A stretch of DNA of 64,000 nucleotides from Gulosibacter molinativorax (GCF_003010915.2 NZ_CP028426.1:2294001-2358000); one strand, 5' to 3'; shown: positions 1-9,125, counted from the stretch's first letter. Notes: generated by a model not told the origin, from the sequence alone. Translations and numbers: made by a program.

Positions 1-1356
1 AGGATGCAGGGCGCGCGCCCGGTGTTCACGTTGAATTTCTTGCTGTGGATGCAACACCATTTTGCGGCCGCGGGCGGCGGTCGTGCACTGGGCTCTCAGC
101 GGGCAACCCGCGCAAGCCGCCCCGAAAGTGACCGTGCGTTTTGAGGTGATCGATCGAGTGATTCCCGCCGGGCAAATGACGGCGCGGTTGGCCTCGTCGA
201 TGGTGAAGTCATCAATGGTGAACCCGCCCGGGACGGCTCTGCTCAACGGCATCGGCTTGATGATCGGAACATGCCCAGCAGCGGTGACCTGCGCGAGGAG
301 GTCACCACTGCCATAAGCAGAATCGCCGAGGACCTCCACCATGTCAGATCCAATGCTGGTGTCCGCGGCCACGAGCTCGACGCCGCGGACCGCGTCACTG
401 TTCTGCGCCCCCGATGCTTTCGTCAACGCGGCCGCGGTCACCAGGCCGGTGTCGGGCTCGATCGCAATGTGGGCTTTGAAGCCGTCTTGTTTCTTCTCCC
501 GGCTCTTGTGTGCGTGGCGAGTGTCGGGGTCAACGGTCGAGATCACCCTGTCGGGTGCGACCTTCCGGGCGATCCGCCAGCGCCCGTCCGTGCCGTCCGA
601 TCCCTCGGCCGGTTCAACGTCTTGACCTGCGACGAGAGCGAGGAGCGCGACCGTCTCCTGCTGCGGCTCCGTCAGCATGGTCGTGTCGATCGCCGCGAGC
701 AATGCCAGCGCGTCGGTTACGAGTCGGGAGACAAGGTCGTCCCTGGCCGCTTTGTCATCCCAAGCGATGTCGGGTTTCCCCGGCTGGGCATAGTCATGGC
801 CAGGCAGACCGGCCACGATCGTATCGGCTCCCGGGATCTCCCGACCGACCCGCCGGATCTGCGCAACCAACTGCGTCACCGTGTCCTGGCGGGCAACGGC
901 ATCATCCAGAATCGTCGAGTCCAACGCCCGACGCTTACGACCAGAGAGCGCCCCAGACCGCGCAATGACCTCAGCCACCGCCTCGAAAATACGGTGCGGG
1001 CGTGTGCTCGCGGCCAGGCGGCGGCGCCAATAGGTCAACACCGTCGGATGGAACGACGTTTCCGTCAATCCGAAACCACACGCCGCTTTCCAACGCAAAT
1101 CAAACGTCACTGCTTCCGCTGTCTCCCGGTCCGACAACGAGTGCAACGTCTGCAACACCATCACCGAAGCGATCACGTCCGCCGGCGTCGACGGGCGTCC
1201 ACGGCCCGAGGGAAACAAGTCCGCGAACGCGTCATCGGGGAACAACTCGTGCCGGTGCTCGGCCAGGAACGCGAACACCGACCCAACCGGCAACATGTGA
1301 CCGGCGAACGCACCGACATCCAACAACTGACGCTGACCATCATCACGACCCTGCAT
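1..1356 (-). CDS. IS1182-family transposase, 3' part cut off by the window edge
   Basis: Reading the minus strand from an ATG at 1356 gives an open frame of 452 codons that reaches base 1 without a stop. The protein starts MQGRDDGQRQLLDVGAFAGH. It carries the N-terminal DUF772-like segment of IS1182/IS5-related enzymes (HELFPDDAFADLF, then TPADVIASVMVLQTL), an Asp in RALDSTILDDAVA, and later a Cys-rich stretch (CPAGITRS..CAGCPLRAQC) followed by LHPQQEIQREHRAR. That order is typical of IS1182 transposases, which catalyse DNA cleavage and strand transfer. Only a weak ribosome binding site precedes the ATG. No frameshift was seen in the visible part, so the gene may be intact beyond the left edge. 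The long plus-strand frame 271-1434 is its shadow. Confidence 0.85.
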   Translation of the reverse strand, partial: MQGRDDGQRQLLDVGAFAGHMLPVGSVFAFLAEHRHELFPDDAFADLFPSGRGRPSTPADVIASVMVLQTLHSLSDRETAEAVTFDLRWKAACGFGLTETSFHPTVLTYWRRRLAASTRPHRIFEAVAEVIARSGALSGRKRRALDSTILDDAVARQDTVTQLVAQIRRVGREIPGADTIVAGLPGHDYAQPGKPDIAWDDKAARDDLVSRLVTDALALLAAIDTTMLTEPQQETVALLALVAGQDVEPAEGSDGTDGRWRIARKVAPDRVISTVDPDTRHAHKSREKKQDGFKAHIAIEPDTGLVTAAALTKASGAQNSDAVRGVELVAADTSIGSDMVEVLGDSAYGSGDLLAQVTAAGHVPIIKPMPLSRAVPGGFTIDDFTIDEANRAVICPAGITRSITSKRTVTFGAACAGCPLRAQCTTAARGRKMVLHPQQEIQREHRARALHP

Positions 1357-1434
1357 AAATCCAGTCTTAAACACCGGCGCCAGGAACGACAGAGGCGCGC
1401 CTTAAACCGCCAAGATAAATCAGCAGTCTCCTAG
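1..1434 (-). mobile_element. IS1182-like insertion sequence, one end inside the window
   Basis: The transposase at 1-1356 places this end of the element a short way upstream of its ATG. I put it near 1432-1436, where the minus strand reads GGAGACTGCTGATTTATC immediately inside a CCTAGG sequence; IS1182 relatives often insert at CTAG-type palindromes. The other end lies outside the window, so neither the terminal inverted repeat nor the target duplication can be confirmed. The transposase assignment is strong; the exact boundary is inference. Confidence 0.55.
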
Positions 1435-1440
1435 GGGTGC

Positions 1441-1533
1441 TTCCCGAGTAGCGAAGCGTATCGAGGGGCGGTTCCCGAGTAGCGAAGCGTATCGAGGGGC
1501 GGTTCCCGAGTAGCGAAGCGTATCGAGGGGCGG
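1441..1533. repeat. 31-bp tandem repeat, three perfect copies
   Basis: Three identical 31-bp units lie head to tail at 1441-1471, 1472-1502 and 1503-1533. Each contains GAGTAGCGAAGCGTATCGAG, a word of the REP-like type often scattered between genes in Microbacteriaceae. They sit between the IS end and the 3' end of the FUSC gene. No coding role is seen. Identity of the copies suggests recent slippage amplification. Confidence 0.9.
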
Positions 1534-1560
1534 GCCCCTACTCCTCAACGACCCCGGCCC

Positions 1561-2610
1561 CTACTCCGACTCCTCCGCATCCTCCTTCACGAGCCCGAGC
1601 CGGATGCGCCGCAGATCCTCGAGGAGCGCCCCAATCAGGATCCAGTTGCCTTCCTTCGGCGGTCGCATCTCGAGCGGTGCCGTGAGCGCAGGCACCATCG
1701 ACGTGAGCGGATTCGGGTTCACGTCCGCCTCGTGCACGGCCAGGCGCACGTCGTGCGCCGCGCGGTCGAGCTGATCCGCGATATCGTGCGCGAACGGCTC
1801 CTCGGCAAGCGAGTCGGTGTAGTGGTCGTAGTAGGCGCGCGTCATGCCGAGCACCTGTGTCCCGATCGGCATCAGCACTTTTTCGAGCAGCCGCTTCATC
1901 TCATCGAGCTCATCGCGGTGCTTCGAACGGCGCGGATTCACCATCAGCGATTCGTACCCCTCTTCGATCGCCTTCTTCGCCGCCTCCTGCATCGGGCGTA
2001 GCAGCCGCGCCTCAATCATCAGCCCCTGCAATTCGCCCGACGTGTGCCGCGTGACCAGCGCATCCGCGAGCCGAACCATTGTCGCGGCCGTCTCATTACC
2101 GAGCGCCGCAACCTTGTCGCGCGCTGGCCCTACCTGCACGGGTGGCACGATGAGCATGTTTACGCCGATACCGATCACCGCACCGATGATCGTCTCCACG
2201 ATGCGCAGCAGCGAATAGTCGAAGCTTCCCTGACCCAACGCGATGACCAACATGGCGCTGATCACCATCTGGTTCGCGACGCCAGGCGATGCCCGTACAA
2301 GCCACCCGAGGGCCAGCGCGGCAAGGATCGAAATGAGCACCGCCCAGGTCTCGGTGCCGAGCAACCACGTGCCGATGACAGCGATCACCACGCCAACGAT
2401 CACGCCGAAGGATCGTTCGATACCCTTCGCGAGCGACTGATTGACGCTCGGCGCGACCACAAGCAGCGTCGCGATCGCCGCAAAGATCGGCATATCGACC
2501 CGCAGGATCAGGCTCGCCGCGAACCACGACAGCGCGATTGCGACCCCGGTCTTCGCGACCTGAAGCGCGGGGGCGCGTTTCGCCGAACGCAACGCCGAAG
2601 TCAGTTTCAT
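1561..2610 (-). CDS. FUSC / aromatic acid exporter family membrane protein
   Basis: The 349-aa protein begins MKLTSALRSAKRAPALQVAK. Its N-terminal half holds about six hydrophobic segments arranged as in the FUSC/ArAE family (LSWFAASLILRVDMPIFAAIATLLVVAPSV, then SLAKGIERSFGVIVGVVIAVIG). The C-terminal half is soluble and alpha-helical. Proteins of this family are implicated in export of aromatic or weak acids, and the substrate here is unknown. I chose ATG 2610 over the in-frame TTG 2619. The gene is divergent from the ABC exporter genes, with about 50 bp between the starts, so the promoters probably overlap. No partner subunit is visible. Confidence 0.75.
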   Translation of the reverse strand: MKLTSALRSAKRAPALQVAKTGVAIALSWFAASLILRVDMPIFAAIATLLVVAPSVNQSLAKGIERSFGVIVGVVIAVIGTWLLGTETWAVLISILAALALGWLVRASPGVANQMVISAMLVIALGQGSFDYSLLRIVETIIGAVIGIGVNMLIVPPVQVGPARDKVAALGNETAATMVRLADALVTRHTSGELQGLMIEARLLRPMQEAAKKAIEEGYESLMVNPRRSKHRDELDEMKRLLEKVLMPIGTQVLGMTRAYYDHYTDSLAEEPFAHDIADQLDRAAHDVRLAVHEADVNPNPLTSMVPALTAPLEMRPPKEGNWILIGALLEDLRRIRLGLVKEDAEESE

Positions 2611-2663
2611 GATTCTCAAGGCTAGTGCGGCCGCCTACTAGCTCGCTCTGTCACAATTCCGTC

Positions 2664-3524
2664 ATGTCGAACCGTTTCGCGGACTCGCACACCTCGCACA
2701 CGTCCGGTCACCAGCCACATGCCAGCTTTGCTGCCCCGGGACAATCCCCCGGCGCCGACGTCGCGGTCACGGTGCGTGACCTCCACGTTAAACGAGGCAA
2801 GACGCTTGTCTTTGACGGGATCGATGTGGACATTCATCAGGGCCAGATCACCGGGATGCTTGGGCCGTCCGGGTGCGGCAAGACCACGCTCATGCGCTCG
2901 ATCGTCGGCGTGCAGAAGATTTCGGGCGGCACGGTGCGGGTACTCGGCGAGACTGCCGGGTCGAGGTCCCTGCGTCACCGAGTTGCCTACGACACCCAGG
3001 CAAGTTCGGTGTATTCCGATCTGACGGTCCGCCAGAATCTCTCGTATTTCGCGCGACTCGTGGGTGCATCTCGGGACGAGGTCTCGCGCGTGATCGCAAG
3101 GGTTGGGCTGGACGCGCAAGCGAGTCAGTCGGTCGCGTCGCTAAGCGGCGGGCAGGCGAACCGCGTGTCGCTCGGTATCGCTCTCCTCGGCGGCCCGGAG
3201 GTACTCGTGCTGGATGAGCCCACTGTCGGGCTCGACCCCATACTGCGCAACGAGCTATGGGACCTCTTTCGGGACATCGCAGCCGAGGGCACGACCATCC
3301 TCGTCAGCAGCCACGTCATGGACGAGGCGCTGCGCTGCGATCGACTGCTACTCATGCGCGAGGGGCGCATCATCGCTGACACCACTCCCGCCGGGCTGCT
3401 CGAGTCGACCGGGGCGGACGATCCGGATGCGGCCTTCCTCGCGTTGATCGACGGTGCCGATATTGATCACACGGCGAGCGCTACGACGCACCACGGCCGC
3501 CACGCGAAGGAGTCGGACCAATGA
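2664..3524 (+). CDS. ABC-2 type exporter, ATP-binding subunit
   Basis: A single-domain ABC ATPase of 286 aa powering a multidrug/ABC-2 type exporter. The sequence shows Walker A GPSGCGKTT, a Q-loop region AYDTQASSVYSDLTV, signature LSGGQANRVSLG, Walker B VLVLDEPTVGLDP and an H-loop SSHVMDEA. A His/Ser-rich stretch of about 40 residues precedes the ABC fold, and a short His-rich tail follows it. Start ATG 2664 (MSNRFADS) is preferred to 2625, which would run to within a few bases of the divergent gene. Its stop overlaps the permease start by four bases, so the pair is translationally coupled. Substrate unknown. Confidence 0.85.
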   Translation: MSNRFADSHTSHTSGHQPHASFAAPGQSPGADVAVTVRDLHVKRGKTLVFDGIDVDIHQGQITGMLGPSGCGKTTLMRSIVGVQKISGGTVRVLGETAGSRSLRHRVAYDTQASSVYSDLTVRQNLSYFARLVGASRDEVSRVIARVGLDAQASQSVASLSGGQANRVSLGIALLGGPEVLVLDEPTVGLDPILRNELWDLFRDIAAEGTTILVSSHVMDEALRCDRLLLMREGRIIADTTPAGLLESTGADDPDAAFLALIDGADIDHTASATTHHGRHAKESDQ

Positions 3525-4255
3525 ATCTCACACGAACCTTCGCCACGACAGGCCGAGTCTTGCGCCAACTCAGTCACGACCCTCGTTCGATCGCGCTCAT
3601 GCTCATCGCCCCAAGCCTCCTCGTGGGCCTATTCGCGTGGTTATTTGACGATCAGCCCGGCGTATTCGACCGCCTCGGCGGACCGATCCTCGTGCTCTTT
3701 CCATTCATCGTGATGTTCCTCATCACGTCGATCACGACTCTCCGCGAGCGCCGCTCCGGGACACTCGAGCGACTCATGACGACGCCGATCGCGAAGGCCG
3801 ATTTCGTGATCGGCTACGCGATCGCGTTCGGGCTCATGGCGGTGCTGCAGGCCGTGATCACGGTCACGTATGCCGTGCTGGTGTGTGGTCTCGAAGTTGA
3901 GGGCCCGGCCTGGGAGCTCGGCTCGGTCGCGGTCGTGGATGCGCTGCTCGGCACCTCGCTCGGCCTGCTTGCGAGCGCATTCGCCCACACCGAGTTTCAG
4001 GCGGTGCAGTTCATGCCCGTGATCGTGTTCCCGCAGGTTCTGCTCGGTGGCCTGTTCATGCCACGCGAGGACATGCCGGACGTGCTCTACGAGATCTCGA
4101 ACTGGCTGCCGCTCAGCTACGCCATCGACGCCATTAATGCGGTGACGGCTGGCGATACCGAGTGGGATGTCTGGGGCCCGCTACTCCTGATCTTCGCGAT
4201 CATGCTCGCCTGCCTGGCGTTGGCGTCCCTGACGCTGCGCCGCCGCACCGAGTAG
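3521..4255 (+). CDS. ABC-2 type exporter, permease subunit
   Basis: A 244-aa integral membrane protein with six predicted hydrophobic segments. It carries the ABC-2 permease hallmarks: LRERRSGTLERLMTTPIAKADFVIGYAIAF in the cytoplasmic coupling region, and PQVLLGGLFMPREDMPDVLYEISNWLPLSYAIDAI near the end, typical of drug/DrrB-like exporters. It overlaps the upstream ATPase gene by four bases and probably forms a 2+2 complex with it. A strong bidirectional hairpin lies 25 bp downstream. Substrate unknown. Confidence 0.85.
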   Translation: MNLTRTFATTGRVLRQLSHDPRSIALMLIAPSLLVGLFAWLFDDQPGVFDRLGGPILVLFPFIVMFLITSITTLRERRSGTLERLMTTPIAKADFVIGYAIAFGLMAVLQAVITVTYAVLVCGLEVEGPAWELGSVAVVDALLGTSLGLLASAFAHTEFQAVQFMPVIVFPQVLLGGLFMPREDMPDVLYEISNWLPLSYAIDAINAVTAGDTEWDVWGPLLLIFAIMLACLALASLTLRRRTE

Positions 4256-4280
4256 ACGCCGCCTGGCCAGCCAAAAAGAA

Positions 4281-4316
4281 GATGCCCGACGCAATCTTTC
4301 GATCGAGTCGGGCATC
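4281..4316. terminator. Bidirectional intrinsic terminator
   Basis: Arms GATGCCCGAC (4281-4290) and GTCGGGCATC (4307-4316) form a perfect 10-bp stem with a 16-nt loop. The minus-strand product is followed by a T-rich run (TTCTTTTTGG), so it fits best as the terminator of the ugp operon. It also lies just after the convergent ABC-2 permease gene. Confidence 0.8.
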
Positions 4317-4338
4317 CCCTTTCACGGTTGCGCCGTGC

Positions 4339-5436
4339 CTAACGCACGCGGTGACCCGTCTCCGGGTCAAACGCGATGATTCCGGTTTCGTTCACCTCGA
4401 AGGTGAGCTCTTCACCAATCTCCGGATGCGCGCCCTTCGGCAGTCGCGCCGTCCACGACGAACCGTGGCCGGTGCCGTAGACGTACGTGTCCGAGCCAAG
4501 TTCCTCCACGAGTTCGGTCGTGATCCGGATTCGCGTTGCGAAACCGATCTCGTGGTCGGGGGTCTCGCCTGGCAGCGCGATGTAGCGCAGGTCCTCGGGA
4601 CGGATGCCGAAGGTCAGCTTCGACGCGTTCTGGCCGTCGGTCACGCGGAACGGCAGCGTGACGTCACCAACCCGCGCGCCTTCGGTTTCCGACCATGTGC
4701 CTTCGACAAGGTTCATCTGCGGCGAGCCGATGAAGCCCGCAACGAACAGCGTCTCGGGCTGGTCGTATAGCTCGCGAGGAGTGCCGACCTGCTCGATGCG
4801 GCCCTTGTTCATGACGACGACGCGGTCACCCATGGTCATCGCCTCGGTTTGATCGTGCGTGACGTAGATGGTCGTGACGTCGAGCTTGCGCTGGAGGTCC
4901 GCGATCTGCCCGCGAGTCTGCACGCGAAGCTTCGCGTCCAGGTTCGACAGCGGCTCGTCCATGAGGAAAACCTCGGGACGACGCACGATCGCCCGGCCCA
5001 TCGCCACGCGCTGGCGCTGGCCACCCGAGAGCTCACGCGGCTTGCGGTCGAGGAGCTCGTCGAGCTCGAGCAGTTCGGCGGCTTCCTGGATGAGCTGCTT
5101 GCGCTCGGCCTCCGGCACCTTCGTGTTCTTCAACGCGAACTCGATGTTGCCGGCGACGGTCATGTGCGGGTACAGCGCGTAGCTCTGGAATACCATCGCG
5201 ACGTCTCGCTGGCTGCCGTCGAATCCCGTCACATCGCGGTCGCCGAAGATGACGCTTCCGGATGTGGGGAACTCGAGTCCGGCGAGGATGCGCAGCGTGG
5301 TCGATTTCCCGCATCCGGAGGGGCCGACCAGGACGAGGAACTCGCCATGGTTGATTTCGAGGCCGATCGAATCGACCGAAGGCCGATCAGCACCCGGGTA
5401 GGTGAGGGTGACGTCATTCAACGTGACGGTTGTCAT
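4339..5436 (-). CDS. ugpC: sn-glycerol-3-phosphate-type ABC importer ATPase (UgpC/MalK family)
   Basis: A 365-aa MalK-type ATPase that would energise carbohydrate or glycerol-3-phosphate import. It shows Walker A GPSGCGKST at about residues 38-46, signature LSGGQRQRVAMGRA, Walker B VFLMDEPLSNLDAKLR, H-loop THDQTEAMTMGDR, and the C-terminal TOBE/OB region used for regulation (RPEDLRYIAL). It is the last gene of a minus-strand ugpA-ugpE-ugpB-ugpC cluster and is separated from ugpB by a stable hairpin. The glycerol-3-phosphate assignment comes from the neighbouring glpD; by sequence alone a sugar or oligosaccharide system is also possible. MalK-type ATPases often serve several importers, so it may remain useful although ugpE is broken. 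Confidence 0.85.
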   Translation of the reverse strand: MTTVTLNDVTLTYPGADRPSVDSIGLEINHGEFLVLVGPSGCGKSTTLRILAGLEFPTSGSVIFGDRDVTGFDGSQRDVAMVFQSYALYPHMTVAGNIEFALKNTKVPEAERKQLIQEAAELLELDELLDRKPRELSGGQRQRVAMGRAIVRRPEVFLMDEPLSNLDAKLRVQTRGQIADLQRKLDVTTIYVTHDQTEAMTMGDRVVVMNKGRIEQVGTPRELYDQPETLFVAGFIGSPQMNLVEGTWSETEGARVGDVTLPFRVTDGQNASKLTFGIRPEDLRYIALPGETPDHEIGFATRIRITTELVEELGSDTYVYGTGHGSSWTARLPKGAHPEIGEELTFEVNETGIIAFDPETGHRVR

Positions 5437-5456
5437 AGTGTGATCGCAATTCTTTC

Positions 5457-5485
5457 TTCGGGGCCCGACGCCGCCGGGCCCCGAA
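5457..5485 (-). promoter_or_regulatory. Intercistronic hairpin between ugpB and ugpC
   Basis: A perfect 11-bp GC-rich stem (arms 5457-5467 and 5475-5485, core CGGGGCCCG) with a 7-nt loop lies between the ugpB stop and the ugpC start. No T-run follows it. It more likely protects the 3' end of the binding-protein message or partly attenuates transcription into the ATPase gene than fully terminates. That is a common way to make binding protein in excess. Confidence 0.65.
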
Positions 5486-5499
5486 ATTCGAGGCGTGAA

Positions 5500-6846
5500 C
5501 TAGCCTTCGAGTGCGGACTTGAGGTTGGTGTCGTACAGGCCCTGCAGCTCGGTCTCGAGGTCGGTCAACGCCGTCTTCACGTCCACGTCGGTCGTGAGGA
5601 TTTCCTGGAGGCTCGTCGCGAGGGCGAGGTCGCCACCCGGGAGGAATACGCGCATGAAGTCCTGCGTACGCGTGCGGGTCTCGAGCTGCTGGACGGCTAC
5701 CTCGAAGTTCGGGTTCTCGGCGTAGAGTGCGCTCGCGTCGGCGTCCGAGCGAACGGGCATGTAGCCGGTTGCGGCCGAGAAGTCGACTGTGTTCTGTGCG
5801 TTGGTGAGGTAGTCGGCGAGCATCGCGGCCGCCTTCTGCTCTTCCGGCGTCGACTGCGCCGAGATCGAAACGCCGGCACCGCCGGTGGGGACGACGAGCT
5901 CCTGCTCGGCAGGGCCGCCAGGGAGGAAGGCCACACCAACATCGAAGGTCGCGGTCTCTGTCACGCCGCCGAGCGAGCCGGTCGAGCCGATGAACTGGCT
6001 CGTCGCACCCGCGGCGAAGTCGTCAGCGGGCGAGCCGCTCGAGACGTTTGCCCAGCCATCCTTGACCGCATCCTGCGCGAACTGCACGGCCTCGACCGTG
6101 CCGTCGCTCGTGACGAGGCTCGGGTCCCACTCGTCCGACCAGCCGCCGCCGTAACCCCACACGAGGTTGTTCATCATCCAGGCCGGGTAGTCCTCGGCGG
6201 ACGGGAAGCTGAACGCGATGTCGGTGACGCCAGAGTCGATCAGCTTTTCGGAGTTTGCCTTGACTTCGTCCCAGGTCGTCGGGGCATCGGCGATGCCAGC
6301 CTCGGCGTACTGGTCCTTGTTGTAGTAGTAAATGGTGGTCGAGCGCGCGTAAGGCACGCCGTAGTGCGAACCCTCGTAGAGGTAGTCGTCAAACAGCGTG
6401 GTGTTGTAGGTGCTGGTGTCGGCGCCGTTCGCCTCGAACACCTCGTCGACGGGAAGCAGCGAGTCGTTCACGTAGTTGGTGAACCAGGTGGCGTCGGAGA
6501 GCACGACGAGGTCGCCCGCGTCACCCGAGGTCTGTGCGGTCTGGAACTTCTGCGAGACCTCTTCGTAGTTGGCGCCAGCGGTGACGATCTCAACCTGGAT
6601 GCCGGTTTCGGCGGTGAAGGCGTCGACGATCTGCTTTTCGACCGCCTGCGAACCACCGGGGTGGTTCGTCCAGAAGCTGATCGACTGCGCGGGCTCGACT
6701 GCGGACCAGTCGGTCGCGGCTGCGGCCGCGTCGGTGCCGCCACCGACGGCGGGGCCACAGGCGGTGAGGCCGAGGGTTACGGCGCCGAGCGCCGCGAAGG
6801 CCGCGGTGACGCGCTTCGCACGCGTCGAGGGGATGTGCTTGGTCAT
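5500..6846 (-). CDS. ugpB: ABC importer solute-binding lipoprotein (UgpB-like)
   Basis: A 448-aa family-1 solute-binding protein. The N terminus MTKHIPSTRAKRVTAAFAALGAVTLGLTAC is a lipoprotein signal with the lipobox LTAC, so the mature protein is anchored outside the membrane. The body follows the usual two-lobe pattern (ISFWTNHPGGSQ, VDAFTAETGIQVEIV, GVPYARSTTIYYYNKD, TTWDEVKANSEKL, ADYLTNAQNTVDFSAATGYMPVR). It captures substrate for the UgpA/UgpE channel, and its position between ugpE and ugpC fits. Substrate is inferred from glpD next door. It may be poorly expressed because the upstream ugpE copy carries an IS. Confidence 0.8.
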   Translation of the reverse strand: MTKHIPSTRAKRVTAAFAALGAVTLGLTACGPAVGGGTDAAAAATDWSAVEPAQSISFWTNHPGGSQAVEKQIVDAFTAETGIQVEIVTAGANYEEVSQKFQTAQTSGDAGDLVVLSDATWFTNYVNDSLLPVDEVFEANGADTSTYNTTLFDDYLYEGSHYGVPYARSTTIYYYNKDQYAEAGIADAPTTWDEVKANSEKLIDSGVTDIAFSFPSAEDYPAWMMNNLVWGYGGGWSDEWDPSLVTSDGTVEAVQFAQDAVKDGWANVSSGSPADDFAAGATSQFIGSTGSLGGVTETATFDVGVAFLPGGPAEQELVVPTGGAGVSISAQSTPEEQKAAAMLADYLTNAQNTVDFSAATGYMPVRSDADASALYAENPNFEVAVQQLETRTRTQDFMRVFLPGGDLALATSLQEILTTDVDVKTALTDLETELQGLYDTNLKSALEG

Positions 6847-7680
6847 GATTCTCCTAGGTGTTGAGAGATGCGAGAGAGTGAATCGAGGGATGAAGGATCG
6901 GGTCGCGCAACCGCGGTTACTTGACGGCGCCCTGGGTGAGTCCGGAGACGATGAATCGCTGCAGCGCGGCGAACACGATGAGCACCGGCAGGATCACGAG
7001 GACAGCGCCAGCCATGAGGTAGCCGTAGCTGCCGGTCTGACCCTCGACGGATTGCAGCAGGTTGAGCCCAACCGGCAGCGTCATGTTTTCCGCCGAGTCC
7101 GTGATGATGAGTGGCCACATGAAGTTGTTCCACTCACCAACGACCGTGACGAGCGCAACCGTGGCGATCGTCGGCGCCGAGATCGGGACGACGATCTGCC
7201 ACAGCCGCTTCCAGTGCCCCGCACCGTCGAGCGCGGCCGCCTCCATCAGGTCCTTCGGCAGGGTCTTGTAATGCTGGCGAAGGAGGAAGGTGCCGAAGGC
7301 CGTGCCCAGGGTCGGCAGGATGATGCCCCACAGGGTGTTGCGTCCGCCAAGCGACGAGATGGTCATGTAGTTCGGCAGGAGTGCTGCCTCGGCCGGGACC
7401 ATGAGGGCGACGAGCACCGCGAGGAAGACGATGTTCTTGAAGCGGAAATCGATGAACACGAGGGCGTACGCCGTGGTGATCGCGAGCACCACCTTGACGA
7501 TCGAACCGACCCCGGTAACGATCACGCTGTTCAGCATGACGCGGGCCAGCGGCACCGTCTCCGCGACGTGTCGATAGTTGTCAAGGGTCGGGTTCTGGGG
7601 CCACAGCGTCGGGGCCGTCGTGACGATTTCCGTCGGTGGTTTGAAGGATGCGATGGCCATCCACAAAAGCCAGGGCTCTT

Positions 7681-8829
7681 TCAAAGTCCGGTGATGGTTC
7701 TGATCGTGTTCGGGCGTGTGCCAGCATGGCGCAGGGCCGCGGTGATGTTCGTCGCGCCAGCCAAACGGTGCACGGTGATCGCTAGGTTTCGGATCGTGGC
7801 CATCAAGTGCGCGGCGTTGCCGGTACGGACCTGGGAAGCATCTTCGCGGTAGGCGGTATCGCGGATCCAATGCAACCGGTTCTCGATACCCCAATGCCCG
7901 CGAATGTAGCTCGCTAGGGCGGCGGGGCTGGCCTGTTCGGGTGGCAGCGAGGTGATCACGAACACGTGCTCGCGCGTGGACTCGCGGGTGCGGGGGTTGG
8001 TGCGGTCGCGCGTCAATCGCATTGTTTGTGCCGCGTGCGGGAACCTGATTCGCGTCGGGGCGGGCAGGCAGGTCGCTTCCCAGCGAGTGATCCTGCCGTG
8101 TTTCTTCTCGGTGTCGAGAAAGCCGGGTTGGTGGTGGGCCCAGTTCTGCTGCATGATCCGATCGCGCAGTGCTCGCTGGTTCGATTTCACGGTGAAGACA
8201 TAGTGTGCGCCGTGCTCGTGTAACCAGTGTGCGTGGGATGTTTGGGTGTGGAGCGCGTCCGCAGTGACGATCATCCCCTGCAGGTCACCGAGCCTGGCGA
8301 GCAGGATCGGGAAGTGCGGGATCTCGTTCGTTTTCTCCGGGATGGGTTCTTGCTCGATCACACAGCCGGTACCGTGATCGAACGCGGCCATCAGGAACAC
8401 GCGTTGCCCGTTGGCGTGTTTCGCGCCGCGGACTTCTTTGCCGTCGATGGCGACGACCTTGCTGGTGACGGAGTGCTGGTTGCGGGTCCACGCGCCTAAG
8501 TGTTCGTCGAGCCAGACCGGGTCGGCGCTGGTCGCGACGCGGTGCATCGTGGCGAGGGAGGGGGTTCGTCCTGATGGGAACGGCCGGGTTTGGGCTTGGT
8601 GGGCGGCCCATTCGGTGATCATGGTGAGGGATTTTGCGCCGCAGAGTACCGCGGCCACGAAGATGCTGAGGAGTTCCGCGAATTCGTACCGGCAGCCGCG
8701 TCGGGAGCGTGGGTCTGGGGTGGTCGCGAGGAGATTGCGGAGGGCCTCGAAATCGATTTCGGGGACAGCCTCGAAGTCGGTCGGAGCAGTGGTGGTGGCG
8801 CAAATCAGGTCGATCAACGATGATGACAT
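7681..8829 (-). CDS. ISAs1-family DDE transposase
   Basis: A 382-aa transposase starting [13 protein letters not shown] at ATG 8829. It has the N-terminal DDE_Tnp_1-associated region ([29 protein letters not shown]) and a catalytic triad typical of ISAs1: Asp in [11 protein letters not shown], Asp in VTADALHTQ and Glu in [14 protein letters not shown]. The last codons run into the inner part of the left inverted repeat. The ATG has an AGGAG site at the right distance, but that site sits in one arm of an inverted repeat (8831-8886). Intact, so probably able to mobilise the element. Confidence 0.93.
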   Translation of the reverse strand: MSSSLIDLICATTTAPTDFEAVPEIDFEALRNLLATTPDPRSRRGCRYEFAELLSIFVAAVLCGAKSLTMITEWAAHQAQTRPFPSGRTPSLATMHRVATSADPVWLDEHLGAWTRNQHSVTSKVVAIDGKEVRGAKHANGQRVFLMAAFDHGTGCVIEQEPIPEKTNEIPHFPILLARLGDLQGMIVTADALHTQTSHAHWLHEHGAHYVFTVKSNQRALRDRIMQQNWAHHQPGFLDTEKKHGRITRWEATCLPAPTRIRFPHAAQTMRLTRDRTNPRTRESTREHVFVITSLPPEQASPAALASYIRGHWGIENRLHWIRDTAYREDASQVRTGNAAHLMATIRNLAITVHRLAGATNITAALRHAGTRPNTIRTITGL

Positions 8830-8830
8830 G

Positions 8831-8886
8831 TGAGAACTCCTGTGTTCCAACGGTTGTGGTAACCACCGGATTAACAGGAGTTCTCA
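8831..8886 (-). promoter_or_regulatory. Fold-back element covering the transposase ribosome binding site
   Basis: Arms 8831-8843 and 8874-8886 are perfect 13-bp inverted repeats (TGAGAACTCCTGT and complement). On the minus-strand message the downstream arm contains ACAGGAGTTCTCAC directly before the ATG at 8829, so its AGGAG would be paired in any transcript that enters from outside. A transcript started between the arms would leave it free. This matches the logic of fold-back inhibition known for IS10, applied here by inference. Confidence 0.6.
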
Positions 8887-9125
8887 TCGGTTAAAAGCGG
8901 CCACGCCGCGCGCACGCCTCATCCAGGACTTTGAAAGAGCCCTGCACAAAAGCGGCGTCACGATAATGACAAGCGCGATGAGAATGGGAATATAGCCGCC
9001 GAAAATAGTGGCGGAGATGTTCCGCTTCGAGAACGCGTCGCGCCAATCCCCGGTGGACTTCCGTCGGGAGCCGTTGGGCTTACGCCCAGCGGCGAGTGCT
9101 GCGGGCTTTGAAAGCTGTGTAGAGG

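Larger units (their letters stand above)
7671..8944 (-). mobile_element. Complete ISAs1-family insertion sequence, 1274 bp
   Basis: Perfect 19-bp terminal inverted repeats, CAGGGCTCTTTCAAAGTCC at 7671-7689 and its complement at 8926-8944, bound the element. The 9-bp target duplication CACAAAAGC flanks it at 7662-7670 and 8945-8953. Size, ends and target duplication length fit the ISAs1 family, as does the single transposase. Perfect ends and perfect duplication mean the insertion is recent. It is inserted in the same direction as the ugp operon. Confidence 0.95.

Noticed and set aside
271..1434. 387-codon plus-strand frame at the left edge
   Set aside because: It is the antisense of the IS1182 transposase, which runs off the window.
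4849..6864. Long plus-strand open frame (671 codons) opposite the ugpC/ugpB genes
   Set aside because: It is antisense to two clear ABC genes, composed mainly of Arg/Val/Gly/Glu, and has no recognisable domain; it is a GC-rich shadow frame.
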